The translations under genes and the position numbers were made by a program. 64,000 nucleotides of DNA from the NCBI GenBank assembly GCA_000827205.1, contig KN832564.1, forward strand, positions 942,682 to 1,006,681, given 5' to 3'. Positions within the stretch are counted from its first letter, which is position 1, and each line of letters opens with the position of its first letter. Shown in pieces: positions 1-10,062 of the stretch. The stretch is from Plicaturopsis crispa FD-325 SS-3. Lineage: Eukaryota > Basidiomycota > Agaricomycetes > Amylocorticiales > Amylocorticiaceae. The notes under the pieces were generated by a model. That model worked only from the letters and a program-made list of their open reading frames with translations, was not told the DNA's origin and did not search any database.

Positions 1-1300
1 TCCGACTGGCAGCTTCTTTTCGTATCGATGGCAGCGCGAGTCTGAGAACGAGCGCGAAGATGGCCGTGTCGTACAGGAGAGGGAGCCACGCTGACGCAGC
101 AGCTACACCTTCCCTGCAATTTGCACGTTAGGCCATGAGAAAGCAGACAAAGTAGACAGGACTTACACCTTTTCATGAAACAGCATACTGCAGGCTGTCA
201 CGTCGGTCGGAGTAAACGTGAGCGAGGTGCAAATCAATATGAGAGACAAAAGTCTTACCGTGATTCGTTATTGTCGTGTGTGGTACCGCTGCAATGAGGG
301 CGCCAGAGTCAGCAGGTGATTCTCATATATGACAGTGTCACTCTCAGACGTACGTCCTGCATGCACCAGCAACCAAATATTCACGGCAGTCTCAACCACG
401 AGTATAAGAGTCGCGACTGAAACCGCCCATGGTTTTTGATCACGGTACATCGCGTGTACTCTCTATTGCAATTGTCAGAATATGATCACAAGGACGGGGT
501 TTTTGTAGCTTACGAGCAACATCATCACGCCGACGACCTCCACACCAAACGCGGTCATAGCTCCCTCGTACCGTACAAACTGTAAACACCTTTATACAAG
601 TTAAGGTCGTCAGCATATGACCAGGCGGAAGAGTTGGTGTCGCCGCAAACGAACACCTATGCTCGGGGAGAGTTGGTCAGATAGGCCGAACACATAATGT
701 CCCGCAGACGTACATCACGAGTAAACACTGGCGATAGATAAGCTATGGCAAGCAACGCAGGTTAACGTCTGATACAAGTAACCATACATAAGCACGTACC
801 CAAAAGGTTCACAATAAAACCAAGAGGAGTGATGTAACGATTCTGATGATTCCTTCAAGCACTCCGCATGGTATCCATGTAGATATAGACATACCACTAA
901 AAAGAGATAGACGACTGTAGTAGTGGTCTGTCAACGTCTGCCTCTCGTTCGGCGATAGCGAGGACATACGAAGGGTCTTGCGTTTTTTCCATATATACTC
1001 TACCTGATACTTGTCAGAGCGTGTCGATGACGCCCTTATGGCATGCTCACCTCGTCCGAAAATGTGAGGAGATGGTCCCACACCAGAATCGTGAAACCCA
1101 CGAACGCGATGTACTAAGTATCAAGCTTGTCAGCACGCATACTCGAAGACGCCAAGATGTCCGTGTACATACATTCGTTTGGAGCCTTTTGACAGAGGGA
1201 AAGATGGAGGTAATGATCAGTCCGGTTCTCGCAACGATCCCGAACAAGACGCTCACGTCTCCGATATGTCGTCCTCGACAGATGGCAAAGCTTGAGCCAT
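1..1300 (-). CDS. DUF6533 multi-pass membrane protein (partial, 3' end beyond window)
   Basis: Function unknown; DUF6533 proteins are a large basidiomycete family of multi-TM membrane proteins. The spliced N-terminus begins MAQALPSVEDDISET (ATG at 1298-1300), then LQTN from a 13-nt micro-exon (1173-1185), then YIAFVGFTILVWDHLLTFSD, EVEYIWKKRKTL and NRYITPLGFIVNLL, which is the DUF6533 core (aromatic/DHLLTF, EVxxIWKK, NRY). Further TM exons follow: FVRYEGAMTAFGVEVVGV, then WAVSVATLILVVETAVNIWL around 320-430, and a last segment EGVAAASAWLPLLYDTAIF near 60-120 (LLYDT is typical of the family's last TM helix). At least seven short introns are needed. The C-terminus lies left of base 1. Family call is firm; some internal joins are approximate. 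Confidence 0.8.
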
Positions 1301-2479
1301 ACTTCGAATGCGGGGAAATTGTGGGGGTGGAAAGATAATCACGGTCGATGTCCGGATTATGTACCGTGAAAGAAGCGCCAATATGTCAGGAGACCACAGA
1401 AAGCGGTGCGGCAAAAATGAAGGCACGAGGTGGAAGAGCACATCGATGTCATAGCATAGGCCGCAGCCTGATCTAAATGTCACTAGTACCGAGCGCCAAG
1501 CACGATGGATACCAATGAACACCTTCAGCGCCGGCCCCAATGGAATCTGAATACGGACGATACTAGCGGGCGTTGGTTTTGATAATATCCTCCCGGATAG
1601 AAGGAGCACCCGCTCCTGATACGATGCGCCTTGTCTGCATTGCAGGGGTACGGAGGGAAGTAGGAACCCACCTTAAGGTGATAGCGTACAGCATGTGTGA
1701 AGCGGGAATGATGTTTGTTCGTCCTAACCACAGTTAGTTCATCGTAAATAGGTATGTTGGTGTAATACTCGTACCCCAGGGTCCCCATTGACGGTACGAG
1801 TGCATTCATATCCTTTCGTATAGTGAAGCTATGTACTCAACCATACAGCCTCATGAGATCCCATATTCTGCTGTCAATCAGCTTGGGTGATTCACTAACC
1901 ATAGATGAAGGGTCTGACGGGTCCACAGCAAGCCACAGCTAGCCACAGCCATCCTGAGTAATGAGCGAAAGGAAAGGTATGAGTCCTTACAACAAAACAA
2001 AGGTTATCGCGCGCGAGGGAGATATGTTGACTCATGGACATCTAAAACAAGCGGTTCTTGAGACTGGGATGACCTGCATCAGTTTTGCGCCGTGATCCTC
2101 TTGGTGTGGAATTGAAACGCACGATGCTCAGGCTCAGCCGCTCCGCTCCAAGTCCAGTATCACCGCACAATCAGGTGTCACATACTATGCGGACTCGAGA
2201 TTCACACGACTAATGACCTCCGGAGTACAGGGTCTCGAGACGACCCATTCCGAGGGTACTGCGGAAGGACTCGCACCAAAAACGCGCCACAGGCGATCGG
2301 CGGCTGAAAGGGAAATAATCAACGAGATGGCAGGCCGTCGAGGGGTAATAGACCTACCGCACCGACAACGGCACCACAGTTCGCGCGGGTGATATTTAGG
2401 AAATGGGATACCGTACATGATACCAACAGCCTACCGAAAATGAAGCGCCGATAACCGTTGTCGATCGCATAGCATTCAT
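1301..2479. other. Intergenic, no recognised gene
   Basis: This holds the upstream region of the DUF6533 gene and the 3' flank of the pectin methylesterase. A 94-codon minus-strand frame at 1525-1809 starts with ATG but matches nothing I know and has no clear continuation. I see no TATA cluster, repeat family or RNA gene. Confidence 0.5.
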
Positions 2480-4162
2480 TCAACACGTATAATCAAAGTC
2501 GATCCACTGTGGCCGTCCCGAGAACACGCGATCGATAGTGAAGTTCCGGGCGTCAGCTGCACTTAGGATGTGATCGCTGGGTACCCTTGAGCTCGTATTT
2601 CCTCCGGGACCTAGTGTTGACCGCGATGCATGAGCGCGTGTTGATCACATGTTTGAGGATGCGACTTGCCCGTAGAGTCAAACTCAGCGTAAAACGTCGT
2701 GTTCTTGATGATTGGTCTACAATATTGCCGAATGACTTGAGTTTGATCCTCTAAGTCGGAGATGACTAGTCGCACCTAGCAGCATCAAAAGGGGTGAAAC
2801 CCGCTGGTTGAATGCTGTTGTCCATCCACGTCCGCAAAAAGACCGTTGTAGCATCATCATTCCAGGGCCGTCCTAGAAACGAAATGAATATTCGACATCA
2901 CAACGATAATGCTAGCAAGTCGCACCGAGAAAACATGCCCCCTCCGTCACAGTCGTTGCGCTTGCGTCGGGAGACTTCCGATAGACCTTAGCTAGTGCAG
3001 AGTTACATCACAACGATACTCACACGAATGATAGTAGAATCCGCGATGTATGCTCCATAGCGGTTTCCGGGAGCGACTGGGGAAGGACCACTTGCATTTG
3101 TTCCTTTCCACGCAACTATACCCCCGCCGCAACCTCGGTTGGCCAACGTTACGTTTTGAAACCACCTGCATTCATCGGAGGCATGAGAATCGAAATGTGT
3201 ACTTCAGGCCAGTTAGCTTACGCAGTACCGAAGCCGAAGATATCTGTATGGAACTCATGAGATCGTGTGAAGGATTTCAATAGATATAATGGACCTACAG
3301 TCAGTCATGCCGAATACAATACTATCCACAACATATGTGCTAGCATTGCGGCCCGTGTACCAGGTATCTTGGTAACTGGCAAAAGAACACCCGTAAAAAG
3401 ATGCGTTGGCGTACGAGATGTCGGTCACGAGGGCTTGCGAGATGGAAAAATTGGCCTGGATTCATCCTTAAGATTTAACATTCTTCTACGTACCATCCTT
3501 TGAAGGAATGGAACGCACAGCCCGGTTCTGAAAATCGATGTTGTATGCCTTGAAATCGACGTTGCCAAAAAGCGGCTGCAGGGGAGCCCCAGTCGTACCA
3601 GCACCGATGAGGGATGCATTGAAGGACGGTGACACCGTGAGCACAGCCGATTGGGCGTCATCCATCCCGGTCTGCACGAACTGGTTGTTCCAAATTTGAA
3701 CGACATTGAGCGAGGTTGCATTTTCTGCCACTTCCAAAGTTGTGTTGGGCGGTAGTTGCCCCTAGATTTGCTCATTTCTCAACTGCAATTTCTGGTGGGT
3801 GAGCATGCTTACGAGGAGTGTGAGTGGCCCCGCTCTGGAAACGTTCACAGTTTCGTGATATTCTCCGGAAGCGATCAAGATCGTGGCGTTGCCCGTCTCG
3901 GGGCTGTCGATGCATATTTTAGCAAATCCTAGCACATTTGTTCGAGCTGCGCAACTTACAGAGATAAAATTGCTTCCTGCACGCTTGAATATTGAGCACG
4001 GGCATCGTTTTGTGACACAAATATAGTCCCGTCTGGGCAATCCTGCAGTGGCGAGACCGAGGTGGGCTTCTGGACCTGGCAGGCGAAAAACCTAGGAGAC
4101 AATGCAGTGACCTGGACGACTACAAGGCAAGCCAGAATCAGCATTGATAGCCTTCGGAGCAT
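2480..4162 (-). CDS. Secreted pectin methylesterase (CE8)
   Basis: Hydrolyses methyl esters of pectin outside the cell, a plant cell-wall step. The N-terminus MLRRLSMLILACLVVVQVTA is a signal peptide. Splicing about nine introns restores the complete CE8 order: SSVQEAILSLPETGNATILI, GEYHETVNV, ISQALVTDISYANASFYGCS with SYQDTWYTGR (first catalytic Asp), FGMTDYIFGFGTAWF (second Asp, usually VDFIFG), ACFLGRPW (substrate-binding Arg/Trp), NTTFYAEFDSTG and a C-terminus ending WIDFDYTC with TGA at 2480-2482. About 400 residues, normal for the family. One intron (2611-2669) appears to have a GC donor. The family call is very firm and all catalytic residues are present. Confidence 0.9.
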
Positions 4163-4211
4163 TGCAACTTCGAGGTAAGTTCACTGCTCGGAACATACCT
4201 GGACTTGCGCA

Positions 4212-4219
4212 ATATATAT
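4212..4219 (-). promoter_or_regulatory. TATA-like element of the pectin methylesterase gene
   Basis: An alternating A/T run (atatatat) sits about 50 bp before the minus-strand ATG at 4162. Position and composition fit a core promoter; no direct evidence. Confidence 0.35.
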
Positions 4220-4295
4220 GGACCCACGAGGTTGTAGCGGCCCGTCGTGTATTCTGGTATGCTCGTTGAATCCGTCAAACGACTGCCTTCAGTTG

Positions 4296-4556
4296 TCACG
4301 AGTGCCAGGTCCAAAAAAATGTCATGGGCCGTCTATCGAGTCCGCGAGTCTGCTGAGTGCTCGAGTGCAGAACGACAGTAGTGCTCAACTCCGACCCAAC
4401 CTGGATAGTGCAACCACGTGGAGTATACCGAATTGGCAGTGGCGGCGCAGCTCGGTCGTGCTTTGCCTCTTGTTCTCGTTGCAATTGCTCGTTCAACTTT
4501 GCTTTTTCTTGTCGACGCTCCTCATAGGGTGTAACACACTCCCAGCATTCAGTCAT
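4296..4556 (-). CDS. Possible small hypothetical protein, divergent from syntaxin
   Basis: An ATG-started 86-codon frame beginning MTECWECVTPYEERR, followed by a charged helical stretch (EKAKLNEQLQREQEAK) and IRYTPRGCTIQ. It has a CxxxC-like pair near the N-terminus. The composition looks protein-like and unlike the usual antisense shadow, but I cannot assign a family. Its start codon overlaps the syntaxin start codon on the other strand (minus ATG 4554-4556, plus ATG 4555-4557), so both could not have separate 5' leaders without overlap. It may equally be a chance frame inside the syntaxin promoter. Confidence 0.3.
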   Translation of the reverse strand: MTECWECVTPYEERRQEKAKLNEQLQREQEAKHDRAAPPLPIRYTPRGCTIQVGSELSTTVVLHSSTQQTRGLDRRPMTFFWTWHS

Positions 4557-5659
4557 GAGCTTTCAAGATATCGAGACAGGACGAGCGCCATTACCCCCGA
4601 CTTCCTCACCCTTAGCTCCCCGGTCACAGGAGGATGCCGCGTTCAATGCTCTGCAATCCTCTCTTTCGCTGCAAGTATTCAAGATAAACTCCAACGTGCA
4701 GGGCATCTTGAAGCTCGTGGACCAGCTTGGTACAGGGAAGGACCATGCCGCGCTGAGAAAATCATTGTGCGTCTGCCCTGTATCCTACGCCGGCATCCAA
4801 TTGACGCAATGACTTGAAAGGCATGATCTTACCGAGACGACTCGGGCAATGTCGAAACGCGGCTCGGACGACCTGAAGAAGCTTGCAAGCATTCAAAGTT
4901 CAGCGGTAAGGAGACTAGCAATTCGTACATGAGAGCAGACCTAATTACCTTGCTCCCTAGCCGCAGCACAAGGCAGCGGTCCAGAAGATATCGCACGACC
5001 TGCAAATGTCGCTGGTCGCGTTCCAGAGAGCACAGCAGATAAGCGCTGAGAGGCAGCGAACTGTGGTTGAAGGTGTGAAGATGGCGGTTGAGGACGAGCA
5101 TCTCCAAGCGCAGTCAGTCCGGTTTCTCGAATGCACCATATGGCTAGTAATGACTTTGTGTTTGACAGAGAAGCGGGTGGATCGGATGAAACACCACAAG
5201 AACACCAAGCCTTGATGATGCAGAACCAATTATCACCGCACGAGCTTGCATATCAAGAATCTCTCATCCAGGAGCGCGAATCCGAAATCCGCGAGATTGA
5301 GACAGGTATCCACGAACTGGCAGAGATTTTCCAAGACTTGGGGACACTTGTCAATCAACAGGGCGGCATGCTTAGTACGTCCTTTTGCTTAATGGATAGT
5401 TTCTGTACCAGGTAGCAGCCTTTACTAATACACTGTCGTAGACAACATTGAGGCGAATGTGAATTCAATTGCCGTCGACTCGTCAGGAGCGGCCGAGGAG
5501 CTAGGAACTGCTCACGAATATCAACGAAAAGCAGGTCGTCGAGCTGCATGCTTGATGATTGTGCTCGTCATTGTAGTGGCTATTGTGTTGCTCGCCGTGA
5601 GTCAGTTACCCGATGTATGGTACTTGCTCTGACAAGGTCCCTCCCAGATTTTGTCGTAG
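4555..5659 (+). CDS. PEP12: Pep12-type syntaxin (Qa-SNARE)
   Basis: Membrane-anchored t-SNARE for fusion at the late endosome/vacuole. Starts MSFQDIETGRAPLPP at the ATG 4555. Order: N-terminal Habc-like helices (AAFNALQSSLSLQVFKINSN, DLKKLASIQSSA), linker, then the Qa SNARE helix with SLIQERESEIREIETGIHEL, EIFQDLGTLVNQQGGML and DNIEANVNSI; the central Gln of the zero layer lies in the FQDLG heptads. Residues AACLMIVLVIVVAIVLLAI form the C-terminal anchor. A last intron after LLA leaves the tail ILS with TAG at 5657-5659. About four introns. The MQNQLSPHELAYQE linker plus SNARE pattern favours Pep12 over Sso or Tlg2, but subclass is less certain than family. Confidence 0.88.
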
Positions 5660-6173
5660 ATGGCGGAAAGCTGCGGTCTTTCTCTTGCCATCTCCCTACG
5701 TTTTTGCATTAATTGAGGACGGGACATTCTTGTTTATTGTCTTACTTACGATATCCCTTCGCCTACTATTCCATGCCTCGTGCGCTGTTGTTTCATGGTT
5801 GCATATAATCTTCGCAAGTTGTAACTTTGCAGTATCAGTTTTAAGTGTACTACTTGCGCCGCACGAGCGAGTCCTTGACATGAATTTACTATTTGTTTCT
5901 CCAAGCACAGGCACCCATGTTCGGAGGAGGTTGTTTGGCGTCATTTATGTACTCAAGTAAATAGTAAGTATGTTCCTCGTTCGCTCCTCCTTCCGTCCAG
6001 CATTATCATTTTGTTCTCCTCGAATCCTCTACATCAGTTTCGGTGGCAGGTCGCTGTAGCGTCGCGACGGCCTAGATCTTCCCAAAGGTACAAAACTATC
6101 AGTATCGCAGTGAGCGAGCTACTAACTTGGATCGTTGACCAGTTGTAGAATCTCATAGTCAGTGCCGAGTACA
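5660..6173. other. Intergenic: syntaxin 3' flank and F-box promoter
   Basis: T-rich stretch up to about 5960 fits a 3' UTR. Two frames longer than 80 codons here (one per strand) show no recognisable motif and I do not call them. Confidence 0.5.
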
Positions 6174-7889
6174 ATGTCCTGCACCACCGCGCCACTCGTC
6201 CCTCTGGATCTACCGGACCCGGTCGCCGCTGTGCGCCAGGAATTAGATGCTGAAATCAAGAGGTTGTCCGATTCCCTTCATGCTGTCCAGTCGCGTCGAA
6301 ACGCGCTCGCCCCCATAGCGCGTTTACACAACGAGATATTCTCCATGATCTTCATTTTTCACGTTCAGTCGGTGAAACGCGTGTTTCTCCAGGGTCACCA
6401 GCCTACTACTACAGCCTTCTCCCAGGTCTGCCAGCTGTGGCGCGCAATAGCTCTGGGTTGCGGAGAGCTCTGGTCTACTATCTCGGGGATGAGCCCTGAA
6501 TGGACGCAGGAAAAGCTCAGGCGTTCAAAACGGACACCCCTCACGATCGCAATCGAGCTCCTTTTGCCCGCCACCGACCCGCGAATTCCACGGTGGATGG
6601 AACTTATATATCCCGAGATATCAAGAATCAAATGCTTCAAACTTCATCACGCCTCCCCCACAATCCTCCGTCGAATGCTGAGTATGTTGGATGCGCCTGC
6701 ACCCCTGATAGAGGAACTCTCTATACACTCTATGATGCCTGTGCTCTGCCCACATATCGCACCCCCGATGCTACCGCACGACCTGTTCGACAAGGTTCAT
6801 CCTCGGCTGTGCCGCGTGGAGTTGACGGAATGCTCCATGCGATGGACATCCTCCGTCCTATGCGCAAGCCTGAAGGAGCTGCGCCTACACCAGGTATCTG
6901 ATGGGAATCGCCCGACCCTAGCGCTTTTCTTGTCGGCCCTCGCGCGCGCACCGTCCTTGGAGATCCTCGAGCTCAGCGGTGTAATCCCGCTCGCGGACTC
7001 TGACTCCGACTCTGAATCTCTGTCGCTGCTTTCCATCGTGCCCCTCCCTCGTCTCCGTGCGCTGAGCCTCAAAAGCAAGGCCCTCGAAGTAGCTCCAGTA
7101 TTGCAATTTCTGTCCTTCCCTAGCGACGTCAATCTCAGCATATCCACGTTTGGATCCCACAGCGACTATCGTGTCCTACTGCCTATACTGAAGGAAAAAA
7201 CTAGCGGTGAACGACCGGGCATTGCACGGCTCGAGTTGAGCAAGCCAGCTTCGAATGCGGTCGAAATTCGATGCTTCTCGAGCGGTGTGTACATGGAGAC
7301 GACAGGGGATCCTCCCGAACTCTTTTTGAGCTTTTACCTGGAAGAAGAGGGCCTTCCTGACGACGATTCTCTCTTGACGAAGGCATGCTCGTACTTGCGC
7401 CTCGAAGACACGCAGAGACTGGTACTACGTCAATTCAACGAGACCACAGAGCGCCAATGGCGTCGCCTCTTCCGCGCGGCTGGCAACTTTCCGAGCATCG
7501 AGATCTTGCGGCTCGAGACGACGCTCGTGGAGCAGATATTCCGCGCGCTTTCGATCAAACCGACTCAAAAGGAGGATGCCGTCGCACTGCCTGGCCTTGA
7601 CCGTCTCGAACTCTTCAATGTGATGACCATCACGCCTACGCGACTGCACCGCCTTTTGGACAAGCCACTAACCACCCGAGAGGAGCGCGGAATGGACATC
7701 GTGGAGATTCACATCGAGAAATGTGTCACCGCAGCCGATATCGACGTTCACAGACTCGAGGCAAGGGGCGTCGAAGTGACTATGGTGCACTACGACTGGG
7801 ATGAGATGGCTTTTGGAACGGAAGCAGACATCTTCCGCGAACTGGGGATCTTTGAAGGGGATACTGATAGCTCGGAGAGCTCGGAGTAG
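6174..7889 (+). CDS. F-box-like protein with leucine-rich C-terminal region
   Basis: Probably a substrate adaptor of an SCF ubiquitin ligase; its target is unknown. Single exon of about 571 residues. The first true ATG is at 6174 (MSCTTAPLVPLDLPD); the frame is open a little further upstream. A coiled coil (VRQELDAEIKRLSDSLHAVQ) precedes the F-box-like segment IARLHNEIFSMIFIFHV...FSQVCQLWRAIALGCGELWS, the pattern common to hundreds of basidiomycete F-box proteins. Leucine-rich, LRR-like runs follow (LRALSLKSKALEV, PSIEILRLETTLV, LDRLELFNVMTI). The C-terminus is acidic (EGDTDSSESSE). An unrelated second F-box gene begins at 63204. Confidence 0.8.
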   Translation: MSCTTAPLVPLDLPDPVAAVRQELDAEIKRLSDSLHAVQSRRNALAPIARLHNEIFSMIFIFHVQSVKRVFLQGHQPTTTAFSQVCQLWRAIALGCGELWSTISGMSPEWTQEKLRRSKRTPLTIAIELLLPATDPRIPRWMELIYPEISRIKCFKLHHASPTILRRMLSMLDAPAPLIEELSIHSMMPVLCPHIAPPMLPHDLFDKVHPRLCRVELTECSMRWTSSVLCASLKELRLHQVSDGNRPTLALFLSALARAPSLEILELSGVIPLADSDSDSESLSLLSIVPLPRLRALSLKSKALEVAPVLQFLSFPSDVNLSISTFGSHSDYRVLLPILKEKTSGERPGIARLELSKPASNAVEIRCFSSGVYMETTGDPPELFLSFYLEEEGLPDDDSLLTKACSYLRLEDTQRLVLRQFNETTERQWRRLFRAAGNFPSIEILRLETTLVEQIFRALSIKPTQKEDAVALPGLDRLELFNVMTITPTRLHRLLDKPLTTREERGMDIVEIHIEKCVTAADIDVHRLEARGVEVTMVHYDWDEMAFGTEADIFRELGIFEGDTDSSESSE

Positions 7890-8399
7890 TGTGCGAGACA
7901 CAGAGATGGCGTAGAGTGTGCTATTGAAGTATCGGGTATACAGCAAGTATACAGTATTCCCACAATTAATTGAGCCAAAAAAACATCGTTGTCCCGTATG
8001 CACAATATTGTAGAACATAATTGACACTTTACGAAGCAGGACAACACAGAGCGCTGCGTCGACGGCTTCATTAGCGCTTCGCAATCAGGTTTTTCCTAGA
8101 GCGTGCAGCTTAACCGAATTTATGGGCAAGTGGCTTGCACACTATGGCGACGCTGAGGATGATCGAATTGTAGTTAAGCCATGTCCAGCTTTTGGTGCTC
8201 AGGAAATCTGTGGTAGGAGGGCAAGATCGCCGTAAGCATACGAAGTCCAAAGGATGCAGATGACTCGGACGCGCCTCTAAAACAAAATAAAGTGGCCATC
8301 GATGCGCATCTGCGATCTTATGCCAACCGAATAGTATAACAAGTCCGTATACAAAACGCAAACAGGGACCACGGTCAAGAGAGACTCTCGAATCCAAAT
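7890..8399. other. Convergent 3' flanks, no gene seen
   Basis: Lies between the stop of the F-box gene and the stop of the Aurora kinase gene. A/T-rich stretches near 7930-8060 fit polyadenylation regions. No coding frame with motifs. Confidence 0.5.
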
Positions 8400-9780
8400 C
8401 TATGCATCATCGTTTCCGCCACGCGAAGTGCCCTTGGGCCGGTACTTTACAATCCACGGGTGTCGTAAGACCTCGGAAAGCGGTATTCGCGCCTCGGGGT
8501 CGTGTTTCAGAAGCTACGGACAAAAATGAGGTGAGCAATGAGGTCGTTAGCAATGATGAGACAGATATGTACCCGACTTATGAGGTCCCTCGCTTCGGCG
8601 GAAACGTGCGGTGGGATACGTAGGTCCACCTTTGCTATCCGACGATACGTTGCTACAGTAGGAAGGTAGATCAGTGAGGAGAGTCCACAACATCGGTGAG
8701 GGGGCCAATTTACCGTTTACGCTAGCCCTGTCCTCGAACGGGGGATTGCCCACCAAGAATTCGTACGTCAGAACGCCCAGCGCCCAATGATCAACTTTCT
8801 CGTTGTGCGCCTTCTGCTCCACCATCTCCGGAGGGAGGTAATCGAGCGTTCCGCACATCGTCATTCTACGGTTTCCGGGTGCGTGCACGCTCCAGCCAAA
8901 GTCTGCTATCTTCAGCTCGCCGTTGAGACCGAGCAGCAGGTTCTCCGGCTTGATGTCGCGATGGATGACATGTTTCGAGTGTAGATATGACAGTGCGTCT
9001 GCCATCTGGTCTATGTATCGCGAGCTGCGCTTCTCCGAAAAGCAATCCTGTTTTCTGAGTTGCCTGTATAATTCGCCCTTGCCGGCGAATTCAAGCATCA
9101 AGAAGACGCGCTTCTCGTCGTGGAAGTACCCGTAGAGCCGAAGGACGTTCGGGTGTCGTAAATTCTGCTGGATCTCTATCTCGCGCCGGATTTGCTTCTC
9201 GACGCGCGACTGGACGATCTCGGATTTGTAGAGACATTTGAGGGCGAGAATGTACTTTGGTTCGGCCTTAGTGCGAACCATGTATACATGGCCGAACTTC
9301 CCTTTGCCGAGAGGACGACCGATATCGAATGACCCGAGGCTCCATTCACGGGTCGGCCGCACGCTGCCAAGAGACAGATTAGATGCTGTATTCGACAAAC
9401 AACATCATAGAGAGTTACCGTGAGACGCTCGAGTCAAGCGCTAAGTCCTCTGCAGCATGACCGTACACCCGTTCTCCCCTTTTCTCGTTCTCTGTCTCGA
9501 AGCCACCGTCATACCGCCCGATATCGAGGGCACCACCTGTTCCAGGCTCCGGCGGGGTCTTCTGCCTACCCTCCGCTACTTGTGCTATAGGGTTTCGCAA
9601 GGAGGATGACGACTGTGTTTTGGAGATGCCTGGGTTGGGTGCAGCGTATTTCGTGAGCAGTTTAGACACGTTGTTCGCGCTGGGCTGTTTGGTGTGGCCC
9701 GGGCGCGTGGAATCGGCGGGCTTTTTGTTCGATATTTCTAGAGCAGCAATTTGCCGAGTGACAGACCCTACGGAGGCCAT
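8400..9780 (-). CDS. IPL1: Aurora-family serine/threonine kinase
   Basis: Chromosomal passenger kinase controlling kinetochore attachment and cytokinesis. A basic, disordered N-terminus starts [17 protein letters not shown] (ATG 9778-9780). A 55-nt intron joins SSVSR to [19 protein letters not shown]. Kinase motifs: [10 protein letters not shown] (glycine loop), ALKCLYKSE (Lys), [24 protein letters not shown] (DFG plus the Aurora-typical GWSVHAP), [16 protein letters not shown] (activation-loop Thr), [13 protein letters not shown]. Two further introns give [14 protein letters not shown] and [19 protein letters not shown], ending GGNDDA with TAG at 8400-8402. Fungi of this group usually have one Aurora, hence the Ipl1/Ark1 name. 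The gene lies head to head with the downstream peptidase, about 280 bp apart. Confidence 0.93.
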
Positions 9781-10062
9781 GATAGCAACACAAAGCAGGG
9801 AAAACGCAGGAGCAGTATATGGCAGACGGTGAAGGCAAGGTCAAGAGCCTGGCGTCAAGTTCGCGTAAGATATCGAGCGGAAGTTGAACTTTTCAAGTCG
9901 CGTCCGCGGAAATGGATCACATGGTCGCGGACCGGTACACATGCAGTCCTTGTAACATACCAGTACAACCAGTTGAGGACTTGCTTGCTCGTTTTCAAAC
10001 AGATCCGTGAACTCGAGGATGAAAGCGTGTGTTTAATCGTACCTGCGAAACAACACGCCGAG

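Noticed and set aside
1525-1809. 94-codon minus-strand frame with ATG
   Set aside because: No recognisable family; internal splicing options lead nowhere. Kept only as a note in the intergenic entry.
1920-1952. Short repeat of agccacag (three near copies)
   Set aside because: Too short and isolated to call a repeat element.
4218-4817. 199-codon plus-strand frame
   Set aside because: It overlaps the first exon of the syntaxin gene in another frame and has no motif; the syntaxin frame has clear family sequence.
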